Source: Thioclava sp. GXIMD4216 (GTDB lineage: Bacteria; Pseudomonadota; Alphaproteobacteria; Rhodobacterales; Rhodobacteraceae). Taken from it: a stretch of DNA of 64,000 nt. The notes beneath the pieces were generated by a model. It ran no database searches. It was not told the DNA's origin and saw only the letters and a program-made list of their open reading frames with translations. Below are positions 26,217-34,663 of this stretch, piece by piece (the first letter of the stretch is position 1; each line of letters opens with the position of its first letter). Position numbers and translations under genes: made by a program. The stretch lies in contig NZ_CP149927.1 in NCBI RefSeq assembly GCF_037949285.1, forward strand, positions 269,001 to 333,000, in the 5' to 3' direction.

Positions 26217-26920
26217 GCCTGCGGATCTGCGAGATTTTCGGCCCGACCATCCAGGGGGAAGGGGTGCTGATCGGCGAGCCGACGGTGTTTGTGCGCACCG
26301 GCGGCTGCGATTATCGCTGTAGCTGGTGCGACAGTCTGCACGCGGTCGACAGCGCCTATCGCCATGACTGGGAGGTCATGACCCCGACCGAGGTCTGGGA
26401 CGAGATCGTGCATCTGTCGGACCATAGACCGCTGACCGTTTCGCTGTCGGGCGGTAATCCGGCGATCCAGAATCTGGCACCGGTGATCGAGATGGGGCAG
26501 GCGGCAGGCTACCGTTTTGCCTGCGAGACACAGGGGTCGATCCCTGCGGCATGGTTCGGGCGGCTTGATACGCTCGTGCTGAGCCCGAAGCCGCCCTCCT
26601 CGGGGGAACGGGTCGTCTGGGAGCGCTTTGAGGATTGTCTCAAGGCGGCGGGTCCGCATACGCAGGTGGTGATGAAGATCGTCGTTTTCGACGAGGACGA
26701 TTTCGCCTTTGCCCGTGCCACCGCGGCAAGCTATCCCGATCTGCCGCTTTACCTGCAGCCGGGCAATCGCGAGGTGGACCCCGCGACCCCCGTCAATCTG
26801 GATGTGGCGGCCAAGCGGCTGGAATGGCTGGTCCAGCAGACCCTTGCCGCAAAATGGTTCCGCCCTCGGGTGCTGCCGCAGTTGCATGTGATGATCTGGG
26901 GCAATAAGCGCGGTGTGTGA
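26213..26920 (+). CDS. queE: 7-carboxy-7-deazaguanine synthase QueE
   Basis: 235 residues. A radical SAM enzyme with the cluster motif C-x3-C-x2-C (CDYRCSWC), preceded by [31 protein letters not shown] and [10 protein letters not shown] are further family motifs. It converts 6-carboxytetrahydropterin to 7-carboxy-7-deazaguanine. The start is fixed by the ATGA overlap with queD. queC is not adjacent in this window, although it often is in other genomes. Confidence 0.93.
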   Translation: MSLRICEIFGPTIQGEGVLIGEPTVFVRTGGCDYRCSWCDSLHAVDSAYRHDWEVMTPTEVWDEIVHLSDHRPLTVSLSGGNPAIQNLAPVIEMGQAAGYRFACETQGSIPAAWFGRLDTLVLSPKPPSSGERVVWERFEDCLKAAGPHTQVVMKIVVFDEDDFAFARATAASYPDLPLYLQPGNREVDPATPVNLDVAAKRLEWLVQQTLAAKWFRPRVLPQLHVMIWGNKRGV

Positions 26921-26980
26921 TGCCGTCTCGCTATTGGCGGGGCTTGGGGCTAGAAAGGGACGGCCCCTACGGAGATGAAC

Positions 26981-28339
26981 ATGGACTGGACAAAGCTTCT
27001 GTCGAACGAACGCCTGTGCGACCGGACCTATTCCGAGCAGAGCAACCGCTCCATCTTCACGCAGGATTACGACCGGATCGTGTTTTCCCAGCCCTTCCGG
27101 CGTCTGGCCAATAAAACGCAGGTGCAGCCGCTATACGAACATGACCACGTGCATCACCGGCTGATCCATTCGATCGAGGTGGGTTCTGTCGGGCGGTCGC
27201 TGGCGATGGCCATCGGGCAATGGCTGGTGGCGCAGGGCCATATCGCGGCGGGCGAGGAAAACAGCCTTGCCAATATCGTGCAGGCCGCTTGCGCTGCCCA
27301 TGATATCGGCAATCCGCCCTTTGGTCATTCGGGCGAGGCCTCGATTGGCGCATGGTTCGCGCGGGCCTTCGGGGAGGAGCGCGGGGTGTTTGGTGATCTG
27401 GACCCCGCTCTGCAAGACGAGTTCCGCCAGTTCGAAGGCAATGCGCAAGGGTTCCGTATCATCGCCCGCACCGAGATGTATCGCAATGATGGCGGGATGC
27501 GGCTGTCCAAGGCGGTGCTGGGCGCCTTCATGAAATACCCGCTTTCGGCAGCGACGAAAACCGCATTGGGCGAGGAGAGCTATCACGCCGATGGGTATTT
27601 CGGCGCCAAGAAATTCGGGATTTTCCATTCGGAATTGCGGCTTTTTGCCGAGGTGGCGGCAAGCCTTGGCCTGCCCCAGATCGAGATCGGCCCGAACCAG
27701 TGGTGGCGGCGTCACCCGCTGGTCTATGTCGTCGAGGCGGCTGACGACATCTGCTATAATATCGTCGATCTCGAAGATGCCTTCACCACGGGCGAGCTGC
27801 CATTCGAGGTGGTGCGCGACACGTTGCTCCGGCTGGCGGGGCGCGAGGACAGGCCCGTGCAAAGCCGCCCGTCGCGTCTGCCTGCCGAAGAGATCGCCCT
27901 TCTGCGGGCAATGAGTATCGGGCGGGCCATCGAAAGCTGTGTGGAGGCCTTCAAGGCACATTACAGCGCGATCATGGAGGGCCGGTTCAGCCACGCTCTG
28001 GTCGAGGCCGGTCATCTGGGCGCACAGTTCTCCGCGATCCGCGATCTTGCCAAAGCGCGTATCTTCACCGCCCCGCGCAAGACAGAGCTGGAAGTTTCGG
28101 GCTATCGGGTCATTGCCAATGTGCTGGACGGGATCGCCCCGATCTATCAGCAGCTTGGCGCGCGGGGATGGCAGGCCGAGGCGCTGGACACCCATGCGGC
28201 GCAGATCGTGCGGGTGTTGGGGCTGGACCTGCGGGATGTGACATCGGCGGAAACGGCGCTGCATGCGATGGGTGATTTCGTTTCGGGGATGACAGACCGC
28301 TATGCGTTGCGGATTTCGCGGATGTTTTCAGGCATATAA
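26981..28339 (+). CDS. dgt: Deoxyguanosinetriphosphate triphosphohydrolase
   Basis: 452 residues. HD-domain phosphohydrolase that splits dGTP to deoxyguanosine and triphosphate. Metal-binding residues are seen in HRLIHSIEVGSVGRS and the HD pair in AAHDIGNPPFGHSGE. DYDRIVFSQPFRRLANKTQV is the characteristic N-terminal signature, and VEAADDICYNIVDLEDA carries the later metal aspartate. GGAG lies six bases before the ATG at 26981; an ATG at 26975 abuts that GGAG and is less likely. It appears to be a single gene. Confidence 0.92.
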   Translation: MDWTKLLSNERLCDRTYSEQSNRSIFTQDYDRIVFSQPFRRLANKTQVQPLYEHDHVHHRLIHSIEVGSVGRSLAMAIGQWLVAQGHIAAGEENSLANIVQAACAAHDIGNPPFGHSGEASIGAWFARAFGEERGVFGDLDPALQDEFRQFEGNAQGFRIIARTEMYRNDGGMRLSKAVLGAFMKYPLSAATKTALGEESYHADGYFGAKKFGIFHSELRLFAEVAASLGLPQIEIGPNQWWRRHPLVYVVEAADDICYNIVDLEDAFTTGELPFEVVRDTLLRLAGREDRPVQSRPSRLPAEEIALLRAMSIGRAIESCVEAFKAHYSAIMEGRFSHALVEAGHLGAQFSAIRDLAKARIFTAPRKTELEVSGYRVIANVLDGIAPIYQQLGARGWQAEALDTHAAQIVRVLGLDLRDVTSAETALHAMGDFVSGMTDRYALRISRMFSGI

Positions 28340-28450
28340 CCCTTTGACAGCGTTTTAGGGCCTTTCCTGACAAGAAACTTTTTTGAATAATGGCTTTGCG
28401 CAGGCCGGTTTTCCAAAGCGGCCCCGCACTGTCATGAGGGAGAGCCAGAC

Positions 28451-29086
28451 ATGTCTGAAACCAAAAAGGGTTTGCAACAAAACCCCCATGCCGTGCGCGA
28501 GATCCGCGAGAAGAACCTCGAGGTGGCGATTGGCCGTCAGGTGCGCGAATTGCGCAAGCGCCAGCGCATGACGGTGGCCGATCTGGCAGGGCAGGCAGGG
28601 CTTTCGGTGGGCATGCTGTCGAAGATCGAAAATGGTGTGACCTCGCCCTCGCTCGGCACGATTTCCACCTTGGCCCATGCGTTGCGGGTGCCGCTGGTCC
28701 AGTTGTTTTCGGGGTTCGAGGAGCAACGCGGCTGTATGCATGTGAAAGCCGGTGACGGGGTCGAAATCGAACGGGAGGGCACGCGGGCGGGCCATCAATA
28801 CCAGCTTCTGGGCCATATCGGGTCGAACAATTCCGGCGTTGTGGTCGAGCCCTATATGATCACGCTGGAAAATCCCACCGAACGCTTCCCCATCTTCCAG
28901 CATGAGGGCATCGAGATCCTGTATATGCTGGAAGGCGAGATGACCTATCGGCACGGGGACCAGCGCTATCTGATGGAACCGGGCGACTCGCTGGTGTTTG
29001 ACTCGGATGCGCCGCACGGGCCGGAAGATCTGGCGGCCCTGCCGATCCGCTACCTGTCCATCATCACCTATCCGCAAGCGCGTTGA
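28451..29086 (+). CDS. XRE-cupin transcriptional regulator of the methylamine locus
   Basis: 211 residues. Residues about 26-85 are a Cro/XRE helix-turn-helix (LRKRQRMTVADLAGQAGLSV, SKIENGVTSPSLGTISTLAH), and residues about 135-205 a cupin (FQHEGIEILYMLEGEMTYR, MEPGDSLVFDSDAPHGPEDL) that binds a small ligand. It lies 188 bases upstream of mgsA on the same strand. Regulators of this type often precede amine and N-methyl catabolic genes, so control of the mgs-gmaS operon is the likely role. Confidence 0.85.
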   Translation: MSETKKGLQQNPHAVREIREKNLEVAIGRQVRELRKRQRMTVADLAGQAGLSVGMLSKIENGVTSPSLGTISTLAHALRVPLVQLFSGFEEQRGCMHVKAGDGVEIEREGTRAGHQYQLLGHIGSNNSGVVVEPYMITLENPTERFPIFQHEGIEILYMLEGEMTYRHGDQRYLMEPGDSLVFDSDAPHGPEDLAALPIRYLSIITYPQAR

Positions 29087-29192
29087 TCTTCCGCCTAAGG
29101 GCTGGGCGTTGTGCGGCTTGGCCCTGCGGATTTTGCGTAAAATCTATGCGGTTCCATGCGGCCTTCCGGAAAGACCGGAGAAAACGGCGGTT

Positions 29193-29215
29193 TTCCTAGA
29201 AGGAATAAAATATTC
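29193..29215. promoter_or_regulatory. Overlapping palindromes upstream of mgsA
   Basis: TTCCT-AGA-AGGAA (29193-29205) and GAATA-AAA-TATTC (29203-29215) are two perfect, partly overlapping inverted repeats 60-80 bases before the mgsA start, in a locally AT-rich stretch. They could be operator or promoter elements for the mgs-gmaS operon. The binding factor is unknown. Confidence 0.35.
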
Positions 29216-29274
29216 TCTTTAGTGATGTTCTTGAAGGCGCGCTGCGCCGGTCTCGAACGCAACGGAGAGGACCT

Positions 29275-30162
29275 ATGTGTGGGATTGTTGGCCTTTTTTT
29301 GAAAAAGGATGATCTGCGCCCGAAGCTGGGCGATATGCTGACCGATATGCTGATCACCATGACCGAACGCGGCCCCGATAGTGCGGGCATCGCGATCTAT
29401 GGGGATGACGGCGAAGGTGTGAAAATCACCGTGCAATCGGACGCGCCGGAAGTGGATTTTGCGGGTCTGGAAGACGATCTGTCGAAGGCTGCGGGTGTTG
29501 CGGTTTCGGTGAAGGTTGTCTCCACCCATGCCGTGATAAAAGCGCCGCTTGCCGCCGAGGCCGCCCTTCTGGCCGCCGTTGAGGCCAAGGGCCTGCGTGT
29601 GATGGGCGTGGGCGAAAGCATGGAGATCTACAAAGAGATCGGCCTGCCGAAGGATGTGGCCGAGCGTTTCGGCATCCGCGAGATGGGCGGCAGTCACGGC
29701 ATTGGCCATACCCGTATGGCCACCGAATCCGCCGTGACCACGCTGGGCGCGCACCCGTTTTCCACCGCCGATGACCAATGCCTTGTGCATAACGGCTCGC
29801 TGTCGAACCATAACTCGATGCGCCGCAAGCTCGCCAAAAAGGGCGTTTTCACCAAGACCGAAAACGACACCGAAGTGGGGGCTGCCTATATTTCCTCGCG
29901 CATTGCCGATGGTGCCAGCCTTGGTGAAGCGCTGGAAGGCACGCTCGAGGACCTTGATGGCTTCTTCACTTTTGTAACCGGCACCAAGAACGGCTTTGGT
30001 GTTGTGCGTGATCCGGTGGCCTGCAAGCCCGCGATCATGGCCGAGACCGAAGACTATGTGGCCTTCGCCAGCGAATATCGCGCCTTTGCCGACCTGCCGG
30101 GCATCGAGGCGGCCCGCGTCTGGGAACCCGAACCCGCCACTGTCTATTTCTGGGAGCGTTGA
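29275..30162 (+). CDS. mgsA: N-methylglutamate synthase subunit A (class II glutamine amidotransferase domain, GlxB-like)
   Basis: 295 residues beginning MCGIVGLFLKK, with the catalytic N-terminal cysteine of class II amidotransferases exposed after methionine removal. TERGPDSAGIAIYG, GIGHTRMATESAV and VHNGSLSNHNSMRRKL are standard glutaminase motifs. In the indirect methylamine pathway MgsABC transfers methylamine from gamma-glutamylmethylamide to 2-oxoglutarate or glutamate, giving N-methylglutamate. It is four bases before mgsB. The same fold alone would be called GlxB, but the neighbouring gmaS and mgd genes decide the name. Confidence 0.88.
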   Translation: MCGIVGLFLKKDDLRPKLGDMLTDMLITMTERGPDSAGIAIYGDDGEGVKITVQSDAPEVDFAGLEDDLSKAAGVAVSVKVVSTHAVIKAPLAAEAALLAAVEAKGLRVMGVGESMEIYKEIGLPKDVAERFGIREMGGSHGIGHTRMATESAVTTLGAHPFSTADDQCLVHNGSLSNHNSMRRKLAKKGVFTKTENDTEVGAAYISSRIADGASLGEALEGTLEDLDGFFTFVTGTKNGFGVVRDPVACKPAIMAETEDYVAFASEYRAFADLPGIEAARVWEPEPATVYFWER

Positions 30163-30165
30163 TCC

Positions 30166-30849
30166 ATGACTGTTCTGGATATGTCGCAGGTTGCCCTGCG
30201 CGAGCTGAACTCCACGCTGCAGGCGGCTGCCAAAGACCGCAAGAATGAAGCTTTCGATATCACCAACCCGCGTGGCAGCCATGCGGTGGCCGTGGGTCTG
30301 GACGGGCCGCTGGATGTGACCATCAAGGGCTCAACGGGCTATTACTGCGCAGGCATGAACAAGGAAGCCACGGTGACGGTCGAAGGCTCGACCGGTCCGG
30401 GTGTGGCCGAGAATATGATGTCGGGCGTGGTCACCATCGAAGGTGACGCAAGCCAATATGCCGGTGCCACCGGTCGTGGCGGTCTGTTGAACATCAAGGG
30501 CAATGCCTCCTCGCGCTGCGGGATCTCGATGAAGGGCATCGATATCGTAGTGCATGGCAATATCGGCCATATGTCGGCCTTTATGGCGCAGCGCGGCAAT
30601 CTGGTTGTGTTGGGCGATGCGGGCGATGCGTTGGGCGACAGCCTTTACGAGGCGCGCCTGTTCGTGCGCGGCAAAGTGAAATCGCTGGGGGCTGATTGCA
30701 TCGAGAAAGAGATGCGCCCCGAGCATCTCACCTTCCTCAAGGACATCCTTGAGAAGACCGGCGCCGACGCCAAGCCCGAAGAGTTCAAACGCTATGGCTC
30801 GGCCCGCAAGCTCTACAACTTCAATATCGACCACGCCGACGAGTATTAA
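30166..30849 (+). CDS. mgsB: N-methylglutamate synthase subunit B (GltB C-terminal beta-helix domain, GlxC-like)
   Basis: 227 residues forming the right-handed beta-helix of the glutamate synthase alpha-subunit C-terminus. GSTGYYCAGMNKEATVTVEG and TGRGGLLNIKGNASSRCGI show the repeating G-x3-G pattern, and GNIGHMSAFMAQRGNLVVLG closes the helix. It is a structural subunit linking the amidotransferase (MgsA) and FMN (MgsC) subunits. It lies 11 bases before mgsC. Confidence 0.88.
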   Translation: MTVLDMSQVALRELNSTLQAAAKDRKNEAFDITNPRGSHAVAVGLDGPLDVTIKGSTGYYCAGMNKEATVTVEGSTGPGVAENMMSGVVTIEGDASQYAGATGRGGLLNIKGNASSRCGISMKGIDIVVHGNIGHMSAFMAQRGNLVVLGDAGDALGDSLYEARLFVRGKVKSLGADCIEKEMRPEHLTFLKDILEKTGADAKPEEFKRYGSARKLYNFNIDHADEY

Positions 30850-30860
30850 GGAGCGCGATC

Positions 30861-32186
30861 ATGGATAAGACACCGCATACCGAACCGCGCCAAAGCTGGA
30901 CCTTCTCGCAGGAGGTCAACTCCGAGATCCGTCGCGCCGCCGCCACCGGCATCTATGACATCCGCGGCGGCGGGGCCAAGCGTCGCGTGCCGCATTTCGA
31001 CGACCTCTTGTTTCTGGGCGCGTCGATGTCGCGCTACCCGCTGGAAGGCTATCGCGAGAAATGCGATACCTCGGTCACCTTGGGCACGCGCTTTGCCAAG
31101 AAACCGATCGAGCTGAAAATCCCGATCACCATCGCGGGCATGTCCTTCGGGGCGCTTTCGGGCCACGCGAAAGAGGCTCTGGGTCGTGGGGCCAGCCTTG
31201 CAGGCACCTCGACCACCACCGGTGACGGTGGCATGACCGAGGAAGAGCGCGGCCATTCCGAAAAGCTGGTCTATCAATATCTACCCTCGCGCTACGGGAT
31301 GAACCCCGATGACCTGCGCCGCGCCGATGCGATTGAAATCGTGGTGGGCCAAGGTGCGAAACCGGGCGGCGGCGGTATGCTGCTGGGTCAGAAGATCACC
31401 GAACGCGTGGCGGGCATGCGCGATCTGCCGGTCGGGATCGACCAGCGCTCGGCCTGTCGTCACCCCGACTGGACCGGCCCCGATGATCTGGAGATCAAGA
31501 TCCTTGAACTCCGCGAGATCACCAACTGGGAAAAGCCGATCTACATCAAGGTCGGGGGTGCGCGCCCCTATTATGACACCGCTTTGGCTGTGAAAGCCGG
31601 TGCCGATGTGGTGGTGCTCGATGGCATGCAGGGCGGTACGGCGGCCACGCAGGACGTGTTCATCGAAAACGTTGGCCAACCGACGCTGGCCTGTATCCGC
31701 CCCGCCGTTCAGGCGTTGCAGGATCTGGGGCTACACCGCGAGGTGCAGCTGGTTGTCTCGGGCGGTATCCGCACCGGTGCGGATGTGGCGAAAGCGCTCG
31801 CCCTTGGCGCGGATGCGGTGGCAATCGGCACGGCGGCTTTGGTCGCGCTTGGCGACAATGACCCGAAATGGGAGGCCGAGTATAACGCGCTTGGCACCAC
31901 AGCGGGTGCCTATGACGACTGGCATGAGGGCCGCGATCCGGCGGGCATCACCACGCAGGACCCCGAGCTGATGAAGCGCCTTGATCCGGTGGCGGCTGGT
32001 CGTCGCCTGCGCAACTACCTCAATGTGATGACGCTGGAATGCCAGACCATCGCGCGGGCCTGTGGCCATAACCATGTCCACAACCTCGAGCCCGAGGATC
32101 TTTGCGCGCTGACTATGGAGGCCGCTGCCATGGCGCAGGTGCCTCTGGCGGGCACGAGCTGGTGGCCGGGCAAGGGCGGCTTCTAA
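30861..32186 (+). CDS. mgsC: N-methylglutamate synthase subunit C (glutamate synthase FMN domain, GlxD-like)
   Basis: 441 residues of the glutamate synthase central/FMN domain. AGMSFGALSGHAKEALGRGA, EDVxxx-like substrate turns, KVGGARPYYDTALAVKAGAD, DGMQGGTAATQ and VSGGIRTGADVAKALALGAD build the TIM barrel and FMN phosphate site. In ordinary glutamate synthase domains the segment before GITTQDPEL carries [3Fe-4S] cysteines; here it reads LGTTAGAYDDWHEGRDPAG with none. It would carry out the synthase half-reaction producing N-methylglutamate. An 81-base gap separates it from gmaS. Confidence 0.88.
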   Translation: MDKTPHTEPRQSWTFSQEVNSEIRRAAATGIYDIRGGGAKRRVPHFDDLLFLGASMSRYPLEGYREKCDTSVTLGTRFAKKPIELKIPITIAGMSFGALSGHAKEALGRGASLAGTSTTTGDGGMTEEERGHSEKLVYQYLPSRYGMNPDDLRRADAIEIVVGQGAKPGGGGMLLGQKITERVAGMRDLPVGIDQRSACRHPDWTGPDDLEIKILELREITNWEKPIYIKVGGARPYYDTALAVKAGADVVVLDGMQGGTAATQDVFIENVGQPTLACIRPAVQALQDLGLHREVQLVVSGGIRTGADVAKALALGADAVAIGTAALVALGDNDPKWEAEYNALGTTAGAYDDWHEGRDPAGITTQDPELMKRLDPVAAGRRLRNYLNVMTLECQTIARACGHNHVHNLEPEDLCALTMEAAAMAQVPLAGTSWWPGKGGF

Positions 32187-32267
32187 GCCCGTTTCCAGAT
32201 TGGTCGAAAGACAGGGCGAGGGCGGCAAACGCCCCGCCATTCTCAACAGGGATAAAGAGGTGTTCAG

Positions 32268-33572
32268 ATGGCAGGTCTTGCCGAGTTTGCCCGCGAGAAG
32301 GGCGTCAAATATTTCATGATCTCCTATACGGATCTCTTCGGGGGCCAGCGCGCAAAGCTGGTGCCCGCTCAGGCGATTACCGATATGGAGGAAGACGGCG
32401 CGGGCTTTGCCGGTTTTGCCACCTGGCTGGACCTGACCCCTGCGCATCCCGATATGCTGGCGGTGCCGGATGCATCGGCGGCGATCCAGCTGCCGTGGAA
32501 ACCCGAGGTGGCTTGGGTGCCCGCAAATTGCGTGATGGAAGGCGAGCCTGTCGAACAGGCGCCGCGCAATGTGCTGCAAAAGCTGGTGGATGAGGCCGCA
32601 GCCGAAGGGCTTCGCGTGAAGACCGGTATCGAGGCCGAATTCTTCCTGCTCACCCCCGAGGGCGACCAGATCTCCGACCCCTATGACACGGCGGCCAAGC
32701 CCTGCTATGACCAGCAAGCCGTGATGCGCCGCTATGATATCATTGCCGAAATCAGCGATTATATGCTGGAGCTTGGCTGGGGCGCCTATCAGAACGACCA
32801 TGAAGACGCCAATGGCCAGTTCGAGATGAACTGGGGCTTTGACGATGCGATGGTCACCGCCGACCGCCATAGCTTCTTCAAGTTCATGGTGAAATCCGTG
32901 GCCGAAAAGCACGGCATGCGGGCGACCTTCATGCCCAAACCGATCGAGGGGCTGACGGGCAATGGCTGCCACGCGCATATCTCGGTCTGGGATCTGGACG
33001 GTAAGGTCAATGCCTTTGCCGATAAGTCCAAAGAGCTGGGCCTGTCCGATCAGGGCCGCACCTTCCTGGGCGGTATCATGAAGCACGCCGAAGCCTTGGC
33101 CGCGATCACCAACCCCACGGTCAACAGCTACAAGCGCATCAATGCGCCGCGCACGACCTCGGGCGCAACTTGGGCGCCGAACACCGTGACATGGACCGGC
33201 AATAACCGCACCCATATGGTCCGTGTTCCCGGTCCGGGCCGGTTCGAGCTGCGCCTGCCCGATGGGGCGGTGAACCCCTATCTCCTGCAGGCGGTGATCA
33301 TCGCGGCGGGTCTGTCGGGGATCAAATCCAAAGCCGATCCGGGGCCGCGTCACGATATCGACATGTATGCCGAAGGGTTCAAGATCAAGGACGCGCCGCG
33401 CCTGCCGCTGAACCTGCTGGACGCGCTGCGCAATTTTGACGCGGATGAGGGGCTGAAAGCTGCTTTGGGTGCCGAATTCTCGGCCTCCTACATCAAGATG
33501 AAGATGCAGGAATGGACCTCCTTCGTGTCGCATTTCTCCCAATGGGAGAAGGATAATACGCTCGATATCTGA
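32268..33572 (+). CDS. gmaS: Gamma-glutamylmethylamide synthetase (glutamine synthetase-like)
   Basis: 434 residues of the glutamine synthetase superfamily, type III/GlnT group. KYFMISYTDLFGGQRAKLVP is the N-terminal beta-grasp; GIEAEFFLLTPEG, GNGCHAHISVWD and RVPGPGRFELRLPDGAVNPY hold ATP, metal and glutamate residues. It ligates methylamine to glutamate with ATP, the first step of indirect methylamine oxidation. It is the last gene before a strong terminator. A glutamine synthetase III (GlnT) role is the alternative; adjacency to mgsABC and mgdABCD favours GmaS. Confidence 0.87.
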   Translation: MAGLAEFAREKGVKYFMISYTDLFGGQRAKLVPAQAITDMEEDGAGFAGFATWLDLTPAHPDMLAVPDASAAIQLPWKPEVAWVPANCVMEGEPVEQAPRNVLQKLVDEAAAEGLRVKTGIEAEFFLLTPEGDQISDPYDTAAKPCYDQQAVMRRYDIIAEISDYMLELGWGAYQNDHEDANGQFEMNWGFDDAMVTADRHSFFKFMVKSVAEKHGMRATFMPKPIEGLTGNGCHAHISVWDLDGKVNAFADKSKELGLSDQGRTFLGGIMKHAEALAAITNPTVNSYKRINAPRTTSGATWAPNTVTWTGNNRTHMVRVPGPGRFELRLPDGAVNPYLLQAVIIAAGLSGIKSKADPGPRHDIDMYAEGFKIKDAPRLPLNLLDALRNFDADEGLKAALGAEFSASYIKMKMQEWTSFVSHFSQWEKDNTLDI

Positions 33573-33593
33573 GCCTGATTTACCCCTCCTAAT

Positions 33594-33629
33594 GCCCGAC
33601 GTTCACCTTTGTGACGTCGGGCTTTTTTT
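33594..33629 (+). terminator. Rho-independent terminator of the mgs-gmaS operon
   Basis: GCCCGACGT-N11-ACGTCGGGC is a perfect 9-base-pair stem followed by seven T residues, 22 bases after the gmaS stop. The 3' arm and the T run lie inside the last codons of the converging GlxA-like regulator gene, whose T run becomes a pair of lysine codons. Confidence 0.92.
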
Positions 33630-34553
33630 GTCGCGGAGGGCGCGGGGGGGATGGCCATAGGCCTCGCGGAAACGGTCGGCAAAATGCGACTGGCTGGCAA
33701 AGCCCGTCAGATGCGCGATCTCTGATAGCGGCAGCCGCGTGCCGGCGATCAGCTCGCGCGCTTTTTCCAGACGGATACGGCGGTAGACCTCCATCACCGG
33801 CGCGCCCATCTCTTGCCGGAACTGCCGTTGCAACTGGCGCAGCGACAGACCCGCAAGCCCCGCAAGCTGGCTTTGGTCCAGCGGGTCGGCAATATGGCTT
33901 TCCATCAGCTCCAGCGTCGCGGCCACCACCTTGGGCAGCACCCCGTAACGCGCCTCGATCGAGGCCATCTGGGGCGCATCGGCCCCGCGGATCTCGGTCT
34001 GGATGAACCAGTCGGAAATGCGCTGCGCAAAGCCCGTGCCATGTTCGCGCGCAATCAGCGCATGCATCATATCCAGCGGCGCGATGCCGCCCGCGCAGGT
34101 ATAGCGGTTGCGGTCGATCACAAACAGCCGCCGCTCCAGCAGCCACTCGCCCGGCAGCGCGGCGATATCGTCATAATGGTGCCAGTGCAGCGTAAAACGC
34201 CGCCCCTCCAGCAGACCCGCCCGCGCAAGGATCATCGCCCCGCCCGAGATCCCCCCCAAGGCAACACCCCGCCGGTCGGCCTCGCGCAGCCATGCCATCA
34301 GCGCCGGATCATTCACCCGCGCAGGGTCTCCGCCTGCCACCACGAAGACCAGATCGAAATCAGGCGGGGTCGCGCGGAAGGGCAGGGCCGGAAATTCGGA
34401 GCCGATGGACGACACCGCCCGATCCGATCCCGAGAGAATCGTAATCCGGTAGGTTCCCGCCCGAAACTGGTTGGCCGCGCGCAAAGGTTCAAGCGCCGAG
34501 GCCGTTGACATCAGCGCATGGCCATCCAGCAGAAGAAAGGCGATATTTTGCAT
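33603..34553 (-). CDS. GlxA family transcriptional regulator (DJ-1/PfpI + AraC)
   Basis: 316 residues. Residues about 1-180 form a DJ-1/PfpI-like amidotransferase fold used for ligand sensing (DLVFVVAGGDPARVNDP, GGISGGAMILARAGLLEGRR); the nucleophile cysteine is not evident in the usual elbow. Residues about 215-310 are a double helix-turn-helix AraC domain (LAGLAGLSLRQLQRQFRQEM, LPLSEIAHLTGFASQSHFAD). It is convergent with gmaS and divergent from mgdA, splitting the methylamine genes into two operons, and probably activates one or both. Confidence 0.88.
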   Translation of the reverse strand: MQNIAFLLLDGHALMSTASALEPLRAANQFRAGTYRITILSGSDRAVSSIGSEFPALPFRATPPDFDLVFVVAGGDPARVNDPALMAWLREADRRGVALGGISGGAMILARAGLLEGRRFTLHWHHYDDIAALPGEWLLERRLFVIDRNRYTCAGGIAPLDMMHALIAREHGTGFAQRISDWFIQTEIRGADAPQMASIEARYGVLPKVVAATLELMESHIADPLDQSQLAGLAGLSLRQLQRQFRQEMGAPVMEVYRRIRLEKARELIAGTRLPLSEIAHLTGFASQSHFADRFREAYGHPPRALRDKKSPTSQR

Positions 34554-34568
34554 AGGCTTGCCCGATTA

Positions 34569-34590
34569 ATCCTAATGGCATTTTTAGGAT
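34569..34590. promoter_or_regulatory. Inverted repeat between the GlxA-like regulator and mgdA
   Basis: ATCCTAA-N8-TTAGGAT has perfect 7-base arms, with the centres one and a half helical turns apart. It lies in the 110-base divergent region, 16 bases before the regulator start and 74 before mgdA. It is a good candidate operator for the GlxA-like regulator, acting on both directions. Binding is inferred. Confidence 0.45.
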
Positions 34591-34663
34591 AAAAAATGTC
34601 ACTTATAAAGAAGTTTATTCACCCTGCCTCGCCTAGCCTGTCTGGGACAAAGGAGCGCAGGTC

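Noticed and set aside
29275..33572. Ordinary glutamate synthase (GlxBCD) plus glutamine synthetase III
   Set aside because: The single folds fit, but the combination with gmaS-like and the four SoxBDAG-like genes plus purU matches the indirect methylamine pathway better.
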